DNA of 64,000 bases from Ambrosia x helenae. Lineage: Eukaryota; Streptophyta; Magnoliopsida; Asterales; Asteraceae. Under the pieces are notes generated by a model, which saw nothing but the letters and a program-made list of their open reading frames with translations, was not told the origin of the DNA and did no database searches. Position 1 is the first letter of the stretch. Each line of letters starts with the position of its first letter. Location of the stretch: positions 19,031,946-19,095,945 of the forward strand of contig CM061223.1 in assembly GCA_030844895.1 (NCBI GenBank), given 5' to 3'. This document shows positions 34,596-45,129 of this stretch, in pieces. A program made the position numbers and the translations under genes.

Positions 34596-37500
34596 TTATC
34601 GTTGTATCGCGCGGAGATCGTTTGTTTTGACAAGGTTATTCAGATCCCTCTCCCTGATGGAGAGATTCTTTCGGTTCGTGGCGAGAAAAGCCGTGCTCCG
34701 CTGAGTATCATTTCTAGCATGAAAGCCCGTAAGTATCTTCGGAAGAGCTGTTCGGCCATTCTGGCACTTGTTAACGTTTCTACTGACGATGAGAAGAAGA
34801 TCGAGGATATCCCGGTGGTTCGTGATTTTTCTGATGTGTTTCTTGATGATTTACCTGGTCTTCCTCCCCATCGTCAGGTCGAGTTTGGTATCGATCTTAC
34901 TCCGGGCGCAGCTCCTATTGCCCGAGCTCCGTATCGTCTTGCACCTCCCGAGATGCAAGAGTTGTCCAGCCAGTTACAGGAACTCTTGGAAAAAAAGGGT
35001 TTCATCCGACCGAGTTCTTCCCCGTGGGGAGCTCCTATTTTGTTTGTGAAGAAGAAGGACGGAAATCTTCGCATGTGTATTGATTATCGTGAGCTGAACA
35101 AAGTGACCATCAAGAATCGTTATCCTCTTCCTCGCATTGATGATCTCTTTGACCAGCTTCAGGGCTCTAGCTACTGTTCGAAGATTGATTTGCGGTCTGG
35201 TTTTCACCAGTTGCGCGTCAGGGAAGCTGACATTCAGAAGACTGCTTTTCGCACTCGTTATGGCCATTTTGAGTTCTTGGTCATGCCTTTCGGTCTCATT
35301 AACGCACCGGCGGTGTTCATGGATTTGATGAACCGTGTTTGTAAACCATACCTTGATAAGTTCGTCATCGTGTTCATTGACGACATTCTGATTTACTCCA
35401 AGAACAAGGCGGATCATGAGGAACATCTGCGGTTGGTCTTGGAACTTTTGAGACAGGAGCAGTTGTATGCTAAGTTCTCGAAGTGTGATTTTTGGTTACG
35501 TGAAGTTCAATTCCTAGGACACGTGGTGAATGAACTGGGAATTCATGTCGATCCGGCTAAGATCGAAGCTATTAAGGACTGGGAAGCACCAAAGACGCCA
35601 TCTGAGGTGCGGCAATTCCTAGGTCTTGCGTGTTATTATCGTCGTTTCATTGAGGGATTTTCGAAGATCGCTCAACCCCTCACTGCTCTTACCCAGAAGG
35701 ACCGAAAGTTCGACTGGGATGAACCACAAGAATCAGCATTTCAGATGCTGAAGCTTAAACTTTGTTTTGCACCTATCCTATCCTTGCCAGAGGGTACGGA
35801 CGACTTTGTTGTGTACTGTGATGATTCTATTCGGGGTCTCGGTTGCGTGTTGATGCAGCGCGGGAAGGTTATTGCTTATGCTTCTCGTCAACTCAAAGTT
35901 CATGAGAAGAACTACACTACTCATGACTTGGAACTGGGTGCGGTAGTTTTTGCGTTGAAAATCTGGAGACATTACTTGTACGGTACCAAGTGTGAAGTAT
36001 ATACCGATCACAAGAGTCTTCAGCATATTTTCGACCAGAAGGTGTTGAACATGCGGCAGCGTCGCTGGGTTGAACTTCTGAACGATTATGACTGTGCCAT
36101 CAAATACTATCCTGGCAAGGCGAACGTTGTGGCGGACGCCTTGAGCAGGAAGGAGTCTGCGAATCCTCGTCGCGTTCGAGCCCTACAGCTCACCATTCAT
36201 TCGTCGTTGCCTGACCAAATCCGTTCTGCACAGTTGGAAGCCTTGAAGGAGGAAAACCTTAAGGCTGAAACTATGCACAGTGCTGACAAGCATCTTGAAC
36301 TCAGAACCGATGGTTTGCACTATTTTGCGGGACGTGTTTGGGTCCCATTGTTCGGGGGATTGCGCGAGCTTGTTTTGGACGAAGCTCACAAATCCCGGTA
36401 TTCTATTCACCCTGGCTCCGATAAGATGTATCAGGATTTGAAGATACTTTATTGGTGGCCGAACATGAAAGCTGGCATAGCTTCTTACGTCAGCAAATGT
36501 TTGACTTGTGCTAAAGTCAAGGTGGAGTATCAGAGGCCGTCTGGTCTCCTGCAACAACCAGAGGTTCCGGAATGGAAGTGGGAGCGAATCACGATGGATT
36601 TTGTTACCAAGCTGCCAAGATCACCTAGTGGTTATGATATGATCTGGGTGATTGTTGACTGGCTGACAAAATCAGCGCGTTTTATACCTATTAAGGAAAC
36701 CGATGGACTCGAGCGGTTGTCTCGACTTTACCTTAAGGAGGTGGTTGCTCGGCACAGAGTGCCTGTTTTCTATTATCTCTGATCGTGATTCTCGTTTCGC
36801 TTCACGTTTCTGGAAGGCTCTGCACAAGGCTTTGGGTACTCAGTTGGATATGAGTACGGCTTATCATCCGCAAACTGATGGACAGAGTGAGCGGACGATT
36901 CAAACCTTGGAAGACATGCTTCGGGCATGTGTTATCGATTTTGGCAAAAGTTGGGAGATCCACATGCTGTTAGTGGAGTTCTCCTACAACAACAGCTATC
37001 ACTCTAGCATCAAGGCAGCTCCGTTCGAGGCTCTTTACGGACGGAAATGTCGATCACCACTTTGTTGGGCCGAGGTGGGCCAGAGCCAGCTCACTGGTCC
37101 GGAACTCGTGTACGAAACTTCGGAGAAAATCGTACAGATCCGTCAACGTTTGGCTTCTGCACGGGATCGTCAGAAGAGCTATGCCGATCGCCGTCGAAAA
37201 CCTTTAGAGTTCCAGGTTGGGGACAAGGTACTTCTGAAAGTTTCACCATGGAATGGCGTCATACGCTTTGGAAAGCGTGGCAAGCTTAACCCTCGTTATG
37301 TCGGACCGTTCGCAATCTTGGATCGGATTGGACCGGTGGCATACAGACTTGACTTACCGGCGGAGCTCGGTAGTGTACACAACGTCTTCCATATGTCTAA
37401 CTTGAAGAAGTGTTTGGCTGATGAATCTCTCATTGTACCACTGGAAGAGATCAAAGTTGATGATCGTCTTCGCATTGTGGAGGAACCTGTCGAGATTCTC

Positions 37501-37677
37501 GACTACAAGATTCGTAGCCTTCGTCGGAGTAAAATCCGCATCGTTAAAGTCCGTTGGAACTTGAACCGTGGACCGGAGTTCACATGGGAACGGGAGGATC
37601 AGATGAAAGATAAATATCCTCATCTTTTTCCGAAACGCGCGTTTGAATCGAGGCATGTTACTGCCGAAGCGGAATGA
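34596..37677 (+). pseudogene. Tekay pol: RT, RNase H, integrase, chromodomain
   Basis: In frame with gag after the stop at 34593. Reverse transcriptase shows IRPSSSPWGAPILFVKKKDG, MCIDYRELNKVT, PFGLINAPAVF and the catalytic FIDDIL (near 35372). RNase H shows VVYCDDS near 35810, where Asp-Ala-Ser is more usual. Integrase has the HHCC zinc region (36380-36515), the first catalytic Asp in MDFV (36597) and AYHPQTDGQSER downstream. One extra T in the run at about 36767-36770 shifts the frame inside the integrase core; the rest continues in the next frame from about 36770 to the stop at 37677. The tail (VEEPVEILDYKIRSLRRSK, VRWN, EFTWEREDQM) is the chromodomain-like end of Tekay elements. Confidence 0.92.
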
Positions 37678-37681
37678 ATCT

Positions 37682-37812
37682 CGGGTCGAGATTCCTTTCA
37701 ACGTGGGGATGATGTGACATCCGGTAATTTTATTTTCGTTCTGTTCTTTTGTTTCTTACTTTTGGGGCTTTGCGCGATTTTCGGGACGAAAATTCTTTCA
37801 ACGTGGGGATGA
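37682..37812 (+). other. Duplicated polypurine tract with foreign LTR start
   Basis: TTTCAACGTGGGGATGATGTGACA occurs twice, 100 bp apart (about 37696-37719 and 37796-37819). After the first copy the sequence reads ATCCGGTAATTTTATT, the start of a different LTR; after the second it runs into the element's real 3' LTR. The functional tract is 37800-37812. Confidence 0.8.
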
Positions 37813-40400
37813 TGTGACACCCGGCATGTTCGGCTTAAACGTATTAGTAACATCTAAGTCTACCTTAGCGAGAAACGTTTATAAACAAACTTAACTGGGT
37901 TAGTTGAGTCGGGTCAAGTTAGGATTGTCCAGGGTACAATGATCTGGAGGATCATTGGGAGTCGTTTTGGTAATACACTAGTACCGGGTTCCGTTGTTGG
38001 TGACATTACATGAACTAATTAAATATATGTGTAGATTATGGGTCGGGTGGTGGATTATATACATAGATGTGTTTAACTGATGTGTAAATGATTATCTGTG
38101 CTTAAATGTGTTAAATATAGACTAAGGATGCATGCTTATGTGTTAAGATGTGTTAGAATGCGTTAAACACGACAAACTGGAAAACTAGTTAAAAAGGGAT
38201 CTTGGTTCGACCACTTCGAGTGGTCGAAGGAGAAGTAATTTTCTGGTTCGACCCTTGTAAATGGGCGAACCAGGGAAGTGGAATTTAAGGAATTCCCTTC
38301 GACCAGACAGGGCTCATTCGACCCTGTGAAAGGGTCGAAGGAGACCACCTTCGACCAATGAATTGGGGTGAAGGAGGATTAGTATAAATACCAACCTTTG
38401 TCATTTTTCATCATTTCACAAACCATAACCGTCCCAAAACGCTCTCAAACGATCTTAAACACTAAGGAAGGAGTTTTTGCTCTTCTTTTTCACAATCTAA
38501 CCTATCTACAACATCTAAACAAGAATCCAAGGTGTGTTCATAATCCTAAACCTTTTTAAAAGCATTTTGATTCGTTTTCATCTAACCCTAATTGTCCAGA
38601 TCTGTTCTAAGGGTGTTTTTATGATTATAAACCTTTTAAACATCTTTCTAAATCAAAGCATTATCATTTAACATAGATTTTCATGATGAATAACATATGT
38701 AAATTGGGTATTATGTGGTATTATGTGTTGTTCAATGATTGGCTGCTATATCTATGATAGAAACATGATATAGGATTGTTATTGATGTTAGAATATTGTT
38801 GTTTAGGGTTAGGATTGGATATGATGATATTATGGGTATTTGGGGGGTTTTATGGGGTTTAAACTTGATGCATGATAGTTATGATCAATAGAATTGATAA
38901 GAAAAGATCGGATAATCGACAAACTGAGTATTTTAAGCTAAGCATTAATCGATTTCAAAAGTTTCCAAATTGGGTAAATAATTCATGCATGAAAGTGATG
39001 TTTTCATAATTTTTACCATTTTGGGAAAGGGCTGAAACGGACGTATTATCGGGGAAATCGGTGGGGTTTTGTAGGGATAAGTTATCCATGCTTGACTGCT
39101 GTGTTTGATGATGTTTCGAGTCGTTTTGAATGTGTTTGAAGCGTTTTTAGGAAAAATTGCACAACAGGGGCGAACCTGGCCTCGTTCGACCGATCGAAGG
39201 TGCGAATGAGGAAAACCAGGGTCGAACCTGGGTTTTTGTTGGGCGAATGAGGTAAAACGGGCGAAGGAGACATCAAACGGTCGAACGAGATGTAAAACGG
39301 GCGAAGGAGACTAAAAAGGTGCGAAGGAGACTTAAAACTGACTGGTTCGACCGTTCTGATGCAGAAATGAGATTTTTGATACAAACTAAGTGTTTTATGC
39401 TTGAACCTTGTGTGTAATCTATGTGTACTTGATTAGTTAGGGTAATGGGTCACCAACGGGATGTCGGGTCGGTCTAGTGTGTTGGTTAAACATTTAAACA
39501 CGTTTTAAAACATACTTGGTTACGATCTGGACAATCGGGGACTAGATAACCTTATGGTTATTAGTCGGAACACTTATGTGAACATTTTGATAGATCTCCG
39601 GTAGAGGGATTATCAAAGGCTAAACATCTTTACTTGTAATTGAAGAACGCTATCTAAGGTGAGTTCACGGCCCCACTTTTACTGCTTTAACTTTTGGGGG
39701 AGAAAACATGCGCTAAACGGTTTTGGTAACATATGTCATACTATGGTTTTAACTTTATATTGCTATACGATCTTTTGGAAAGTCCCGGGGGAAACCATGA
39801 ATGTGCGGGGATGCACAACGGGGGAAATGTGGATAGATCTATTGGGCGTGACCTGCCCCACTCGTCGGCTTGGAGGGCCGGGCGGGTGCATATTGTCTCG
39901 AACAGGAACATTATCGTGCTGAACATACGGGCTGCTTAAACATGCTAAACATTGCTAAACGTGTCTAGTAATGGTTTCCAATCGTAGTAGTAATAAACAT
40001 ACGCCTAGCTAGCGTACTTGGTAACATTGATATAGTATGGACATGGTAACGTTTTGGTAACATTTTGAACAAACCTGTGAACTCACCAGCATTTTATGTT
40101 GACATCTTTTTGGCATGTTTTTCTCAGGTCTCTAAGGTAGCAATGAACGGAACTAGGCGCACGGGTCTGCATTGGCGTCTAGGCATAGTTGCACGTTTTG
40201 TAATAAAAGTATTTTGAACAACTTTTGAGATGATAGCATAGTTGATTAAATGCTACTTAAACGCTTCCGCTTATTAAATTAATGGTTATGTCTATTTACG
40301 TTTTTCATATAGAGTTGTTTATTGTGATCGTTGACTTGGATCCTGGTTTGTCATGCGCCTCGCGGTAAAACCCCGCAAGTGGAAATTTGAGGGTGTGACA
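37813..40400 (+). repeat. Tekay 3' LTR
   Basis: 2,588 bp, TGTGACACCCGG to GGGTGTGACA, about 0.7% substituted relative to the 5' copy, with the 20-bp unit contracted by one. TATA-like sequence is near 38380. Confidence 0.93.
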
Positions 40401-40690
40401 ATAATTTGGGCGATTCATAATTTAGGCGTTTTACCTTTTAGGCGACTTTGATAAACAAATATTAAGTTTCGACTATGATTATGACTGTTTTCGATTGGCG
40501 ACTAGGATGGTTTTGCACATGCAACCGCACCAACTTAATTTATATTTATACACTATGAATAGAGCAATGTGAATAAAAAGTGAAGTAGCTTTTCGCGATG
40601 ACGATGACTGTTTAGGATTGGCGATTGTTTAGGCGTTTTGCTGTTTTGATGGTTTATTGTTTAGATTCATAATTTGGGCGATTCCTAATA

Positions 40691-41226
40691 TAGTCGTACT
40701 TTGTTACTTTGTTGTTGAACGGTTTTCATGGTCGGGGATTGTGGTACTGGGGTTAGGTTTTTGACTACCGTTTAGGCGACCAGTTTGTTGGTAGTCGTGA
40801 GTCAGTGTGTAATGGAGATGGGTGTATAGAAACAACAACAAAGTCACAAATTTTGTATTACTACAATTTGATATATTTTTTTCTAATAGGAATTGGAAAG
40901 CTGTTTTGAATGGTTGATTTTCAACCGGACATTGTTGTATTAACGTCGGCTGCCTACTCGAATTTTGGTCGAGGTAAGGGTGAATTGAACAGTGATTTTA
41001 TTAGGTTTATTGATCGATTCGTGTTTCTTTTTGTGCTCAAATGGGTAATTTGACTTGGGACATATTCACTAACTTCACTTTGAATTTGAATCGTGATTGC
41101 AGCATGCATACTGCTTTGATTTTGAGGTAAGAATTTGCTAACTTGATACATGAAAAAATATTCTAACAATCATCAAGAAGAACAGGGGTTCCATGATCTA
41201 ATTATTCTATTTGTGATCGATTTCAG
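40691..41226 (+). other. Spacer before the captured exon
   Basis: Non-repetitive AT-rich sequence ending in GATTTCAG at 41226, a good splice acceptor for the exon that follows. No ORF of note. Confidence 0.4.
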
Positions 41227-41417
41227 AAGATCAGTTTTTGGCATCAACGTCTTCATCCGTTAGCTATTTATTATTTGTGGCTGGAGCGTTTACAGGGGCC
41301 ATTATTGGTGCGTTAGCAGGTAGAGCTTCTGACAGTGGTTTTATTCGTGGTACCGGATTAAGTGCCATTGCTGGTGCTGTTCTTTCTGTTGAGGTTTTGC
41401 AGGCTTCGCGTGCTTAA
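41227..41417 (+). pseudogene. NEP1-interacting-protein-like (RING-H2 ATL) exon fragment
   Basis: After an AG acceptor the frame reads DQFLASTSSSVSYLLFVAG, then AFTGAIIGALAGRASDSGFI, RGTGLSAIAGAVLSVEVLQ and ASRA before TAA at 41415. This is the membrane-anchor, glycine/alanine-rich segment of plant NEP1-interacting proteins, which carry a RING-H2 finger further downstream. In relatives Ala is followed by an aromatic residue and WC; here the stop precedes TGGTGC (Trp-Cys), so a point mutation closed the frame. No RING finger follows. It lies 350 bp before a Helitron-like 3' end, suggesting capture. Confidence 0.7.
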
Positions 41418-42067
41418 TGGTGCTTTTTCAAGAAATCAAGGTGATATAGCTAGGAATTAGGATAAGTTTGTTACGAGGCTGCAATGCAATAGCTAATTTT
41501 TGATAGGCTTTAGGAGGATTTAATATTCAACTGTTGGTTGTCAAAGGGCTTTACTGTAAATTTCAGAAGTGAAAAAAATATAGTGATATTTCCTATTCTT
41601 TCCCCGAACCCGAACCCGAACCCCGCTACTAATGTGTGATGTCTTTTGCCATGTCGTTCATAGCTTATGTATGATAGGCGTCAATGAAAACTGTTACCAT
41701 AACGCGCAACGCACGTTTGTCAATCGAATTGCCGCCGCCGCAACGCGCGGCTGGTTAAATACCTAGTTTAAATGGCTTGCTGAGTTATTATCTTTGAGGG
41801 TCTTTTATTTTTGAGTAGTTATTATCATTGAGGTTTTTTTTTTAACAATTACTAGTGGGTTTACCCGCGCGTTGCCGCGGGATTCAAATAAAACCTTACA
41901 AAAAAAATAAAGCATTGTGGGGCGAGAATTTGCAATGGCCAACCCGATCGGTTTTGACATATAGTAAATATGGCTTATTAAACCAAGACGCAATGCATGA
42001 AAAATACCCACATCAGGTTATAGCCTTAATGGTCAGTGGAGTCGTCAACCAGCTTCTTTGTAAATAA

Positions 42068-43194
42068 TTACAACCTAAATATTAAAACTTGACATATACA
42101 AATGTGTTGACATATCTCAAATATAGATTTATTGATTATTATTCTATTTTCCCCATTCTTGTACAACAAATTTTATTAGTTATTCCTTTTTTTTCCTTTT
42201 ACTTTTATACAAACAGATGATGCCTTCCCTAAGCTATTACCATTAAACTTGTGTCGTTTTTTTTGGATTCGTAATAGATCTAAACATAAAGGTTTAGATT
42301 GGAATAAATGGTGTAAGTATCCGTTGGACTTGATGTAACTTTGGTTTTCCCCTGGGTCCTCGTTTTGAGGATGCTTGTGGTGGTTTTGGTTGAATGAAGT
42401 TTACTTTAAAAAAAAAAAAGCTATTACCATTAAGATGATGAAGAACACGATAATTGAAGAATATTGAATGTTGAATCAGTTACAAACTAATGATTATGAC
42501 AATCAATTATCATTTTCATAACTATATAACACATAACTTCAACTTTAAATATAATAAAGTAAAACCCCATAACTATAAAACCCTTCAAATGATAACTAAT
42601 TAACACACATTTACTTCTAACATTCAATGTGAAAGAAGTTTCTAACATCAATGCCTTATATTTAACTTCAATGTATACACAAAATATAGATATTCTCTTC
42701 AACATGTGATATCTATATGCCAATCTTTCCAGAAAACAGTTGACTATTGAAACTACATTTATAAAAGGGAAAATCGCGAAAATAGCCACTTGACCAAGTG
42801 ACTTACGAGAAGCCTCATCGGAGATGCCTTAGGTGCCTCGAACTTGGTGACCCGTGGGTAACTGACAAATGCTTCAATTGCAATTGCAATTCCTTGTGCT
42901 GATTACTTTAATGTCATATGGCTATATAATACATTTTCCACTTGTGATAACTCTTAGTTCTTTTTAGATGTATGTATAAAGTTCATGTGACGAAGACTTG
43001 CTCTACCAAGTTACACAAATATCTAAGTAATTGTAGCTTATGGGCTTGTTGTCTTAAAATTAAAAAAACTTTTCGATAGCAGCATCAGCATGAATTGTAC
43101 AAGGAAAACATACCATCAAATTTAAAAAAAAAACAATTTAATAAAAAGTGTCTTAACATAAATCAGTTTTGTGTACAATTTAAGTAGTTCAAGA
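42068..43194. other. AT-rich spacer, no gene
   Basis: No gene is recognised apart from the LINE tail at 42247-42417. The segment 42860-42890 repeats GACAAATGCTTCAATTGCAA, also found at 44218-44240. Confidence 0.45.
42247..42417 (+). mobile_element. 5'-truncated LINE copy
   Basis: A 171-bp tail ending in poly(A), flanked by a 16-bp duplication AAGCTATTACCATTAA (42231-42246, 42418-42433). It matches the 3' end of the LINE at 55251-60272 (GTAATAGATCTA, TGGTGTAA, GACTTGATGT, the hairpin GGGTCCTCGTTTTGAGGA and CTTGTGGTG). Extreme 5' truncation is typical of LINE insertion. Confidence 0.9.
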
Positions 43195-43429
43195 TTACTT
43201 GGTCATACCATCTAAAAGATACTCATGAGCTAAATAACCCAATGTGCCAGAAAGCTCAATGGAGATGCAAAGCATGCCACTTACTAATCCATAAAAGAAC
43301 ATCTGCATATACAAAAAAAAGCATGAGATATTTAAGGGGAGTCGCGCCAAATTATTTGATGTCATGTGTATCCTAATACTTGTGTTGTACTTACAGATTA
43401 ACTGCATAAGGTTGGGTGTATCGAGCAGG
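43195..43429 (-). pseudogene. Two terminal exons of an unrecognised membrane protein
   Basis: Exon 43395-43429 (AG before, GTAAGT after) encodes PARYTQPYAVNL. It is followed by exon 43195-43302 after TATATGCAG, encoding MFFYGLVSGMLCISIEL, SGTLGYLAHEYLL, DGMTK and a stop. The last exon contains one probable transmembrane segment. I do not recognise the family. It shares orientation with the F2KP fragment and is probably part of the same captured DNA. Confidence 0.45.
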
Positions 43430-44344
43430 CTGCAAATGTGAGTGCTGTTATGACGGAAATAGCTAAGGCTCAACATGCTTCTAGTTCAATGTAGTGTTAA
43501 ATGGTTTTTTACACCATCTACTTTCCACTGAGTTTAGAAAAATATGGTTCAATCATAAAAGTTTTTCACATTGTTACTAAAAAAGATCAATCCAACAACC
43601 AAGCAACTACAAATTACAAAAAACTACAGCTTAAGCATGCATACAAATGAAAAATTTTAAGTGGAATGAATAAACGAAATTAGTTTCCTATTATGATTTA
43701 TGAATCAAGATTGAAATTTTTATAGTTTCAACATGTAGAAACAAATACTAAAGTTAAGCAAAACTAAGTAATTGGTTAATATTATAAACTATATAAATTA
43801 TAGAAACTAACCCTGTACCACATCATCATCACAGAACAATCTTATAATCAATTACAAGTAATAAAAATATACATGAATAGTTTTAAAAGTATAAAAATAA
43901 AACAATATCAACACGAATTTGGAAAACGGATAGTTGATTAATAGAAAAACTAACCTACAAGAACTTCAAAACTGGCCGTTGAATTCTATGTAGGTCATTG
44001 GGGTTTCTTTCATCATCATATAAATACCACGAATTTGGAACCGCAAATAAACTAAAAACAAACAATACAAAGCCTAAAATAACCACAAAGCATGAAAAAT
44101 TACCAATAACTTGAGAAAACAATTACCTGTAATACGGCTGATTTGTTATGAGGGTAAGAAATTGGAAGGAGGATCTCTTAATACGGAGGCACACCTTCAG
44201 GAATATGATGAGTGGGTCATTGACAAATGCTTCAATTGCAATTGCAAGAACCTTTGAGTTGTCTAAGAAGTAATAAAGAAGTAAAGAAGGGAATTGAAAG
44301 AGATAGGTATGGTTAAAGGGCAATGATGGAATAACTGGCTCAAT

Positions 44345-45129
44345 AATAACCGGCGCGCGTTGTCGTTCTAACTCAATAATAACCGGCTCCAACCTGTTAT
44401 ATACACAACTGCAAACTTTTGACGTTGCTTAAAATACCAAAACTTTAATTATTTACTTTATATATTTTCAACAGAGATTTTTCCTTGTATTTGAATTCAG
44501 TACCTTTGTATCACATCAAGATACAACTCTCCACGAGGATATCGATACCTGAGTTTGTCTTTCTTCCTTGATCTTTAAAAAAAAGGCCATTGAATGGAAA
44601 GGTATAAAATTATAAAAAAATCGAATATTTCATATTTAACATACTCGTATTCTTCAGGAATGTTCTTCTTTGTTTTTTCATACGTCATACCGTCACATAC
44701 ACCAACATTTATCTCATCAAGTGAACGCCATTGTATCTATAACGTAAAGAAAGTACACAAATTTTACAAATGATAAGTGATCAAAGAAGCAATTTATGTG
44801 ACATGTAAAACTAACCTTCGGAAATCCAGCAATTTGATTTGCGAATGGAAAGGTATAAAATTATAAAAAAATCGAATATTTCATATTTAACATACTCGTA
44901 TTTTTCAGGAATGTTCTTCTTTATTTTTTCATACGTCATACCGTCACATACACCAACATTTATCTCACCAAGTGCACGCCATTGTATCTATAACGTAAAG
45001 AAAGTACACAAATTTTACAAATGATAAGTGATCAAAGAAGCAATTTATGTGACATGTAAAACTAACCTTGGGAAATCCAACAATTTGATTTGCAGTCAAA
45101 ATTGTTCGTTGCAATGTGCTTGTCCAAAT
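44345..45129 (-). pseudogene. Fructose-2,6-bisphosphatase-domain exons (F2KP), captured and duplicated
   Basis: Minus-strand exons are 45067-45129 (IWTSTLQRTILTANQIVGFPK), 44896-44987 (IQWRALGEINVG...YE), a second copy at 44645-44736 (IQWRSLDEINVG...EEYE), 44504-44572 (SRKKDKLRYRYPRGELYL) and 44393 to about 44345 (LEPVIIELERQRAP). They match in order the bisphosphatase domain of plant 6-phosphofructo-2-kinase/fructose-2,6-bisphosphatase, which controls the level of fructose-2,6-bisphosphate in the cytosol. Splice phases are compatible. A direct duplication (about 44580-44835 and 44836-45065) repeats one exon plus the end of its upstream neighbour. After RAP the protein departs from the family, losing the conserved SHQ motif. 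The kinase domain is absent. Confidence 0.82.
44580..45065 (-). repeat. Tandem duplication inside the F2KP fragment
   Basis: Two direct copies of about 240 bp. Each begins GGAATGGAAAGG/TGAATGGAAAGG, ends GGAAATCCARCAATTTGATT and contains one exon and its introns. Differences between copies are few. Confidence 0.88.

Larger units (their letters stand above)
29865..40400 (+). mobile_element. Complete Tekay-type Ty3/Gypsy chromovirus, coding region broken
   Basis: A 10.5-kb element flanked by ATAAT (29860-29864 and 40401-40405). The LTRs are 2,608 and 2,588 bp. A tRNA-Met primer site, gag, protease, reverse transcriptase, RNase H, integrase and a C-terminal chromodomain-like segment occur in Gypsy order; with the very long LTRs this fits the Tekay/Del lineage. 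I count about 19 LTR substitutions over 2.59 kb (about 0.7%), so it is young. Stops at 33155 and 34593 and a +1 frameshift near 36768 make it non-autonomous now. Confidence 0.92.
24023..40690 (+). repeat. 260-bp tandem repeat, interrupted twice
   Basis: A unit containing GGATTGGCGATTGTTTAGGC, GATGGTTTATTGTTTAG, TTTCGACTATGATTATG and GGATGGTTTTGCACATGC occurs about 2.3 times. Copy 1 is 24023-24164 plus 29697-29813; copy 2 is about 29813-29864 plus 40406-40614; a partial copy runs to about 40690. The solo LTR split copy 1 and the Tekay element split copy 2. Confidence 0.8.
22857..41766 (+). mobile_element. Helitron-like element with captured gene fragment and nested LTR elements
   Basis: The 3' end has a GC-rich hairpin (about 41730-41752) and CTAG at 41763-41766 followed by T. 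The proposed 5' end at 22857 starts TTATACTATATTAATATG. Without the nested insertions (24165-29691 and 29865-40400 with duplications) the element would be about 2.85 kb. It would hold an AG-rich leader-like region, a 260-bp tandem repeat and a NEP1-interacting-protein-like exon. The 3' end is well supported; the 5' end and the unity of the element are inference. Confidence 0.45.

Noticed and set aside
35137..36557. Several antisense frames within Tekay pol (for example 36183-36557)
   Set aside because: All overlap the strongly conserved RT/RNase H/integrase frame and show no independent features.
41600..41625. CCCGAACCCGAACCCC run as telomere-like sequence
   Set aside because: Too short and not the plant telomere unit; probably chance.
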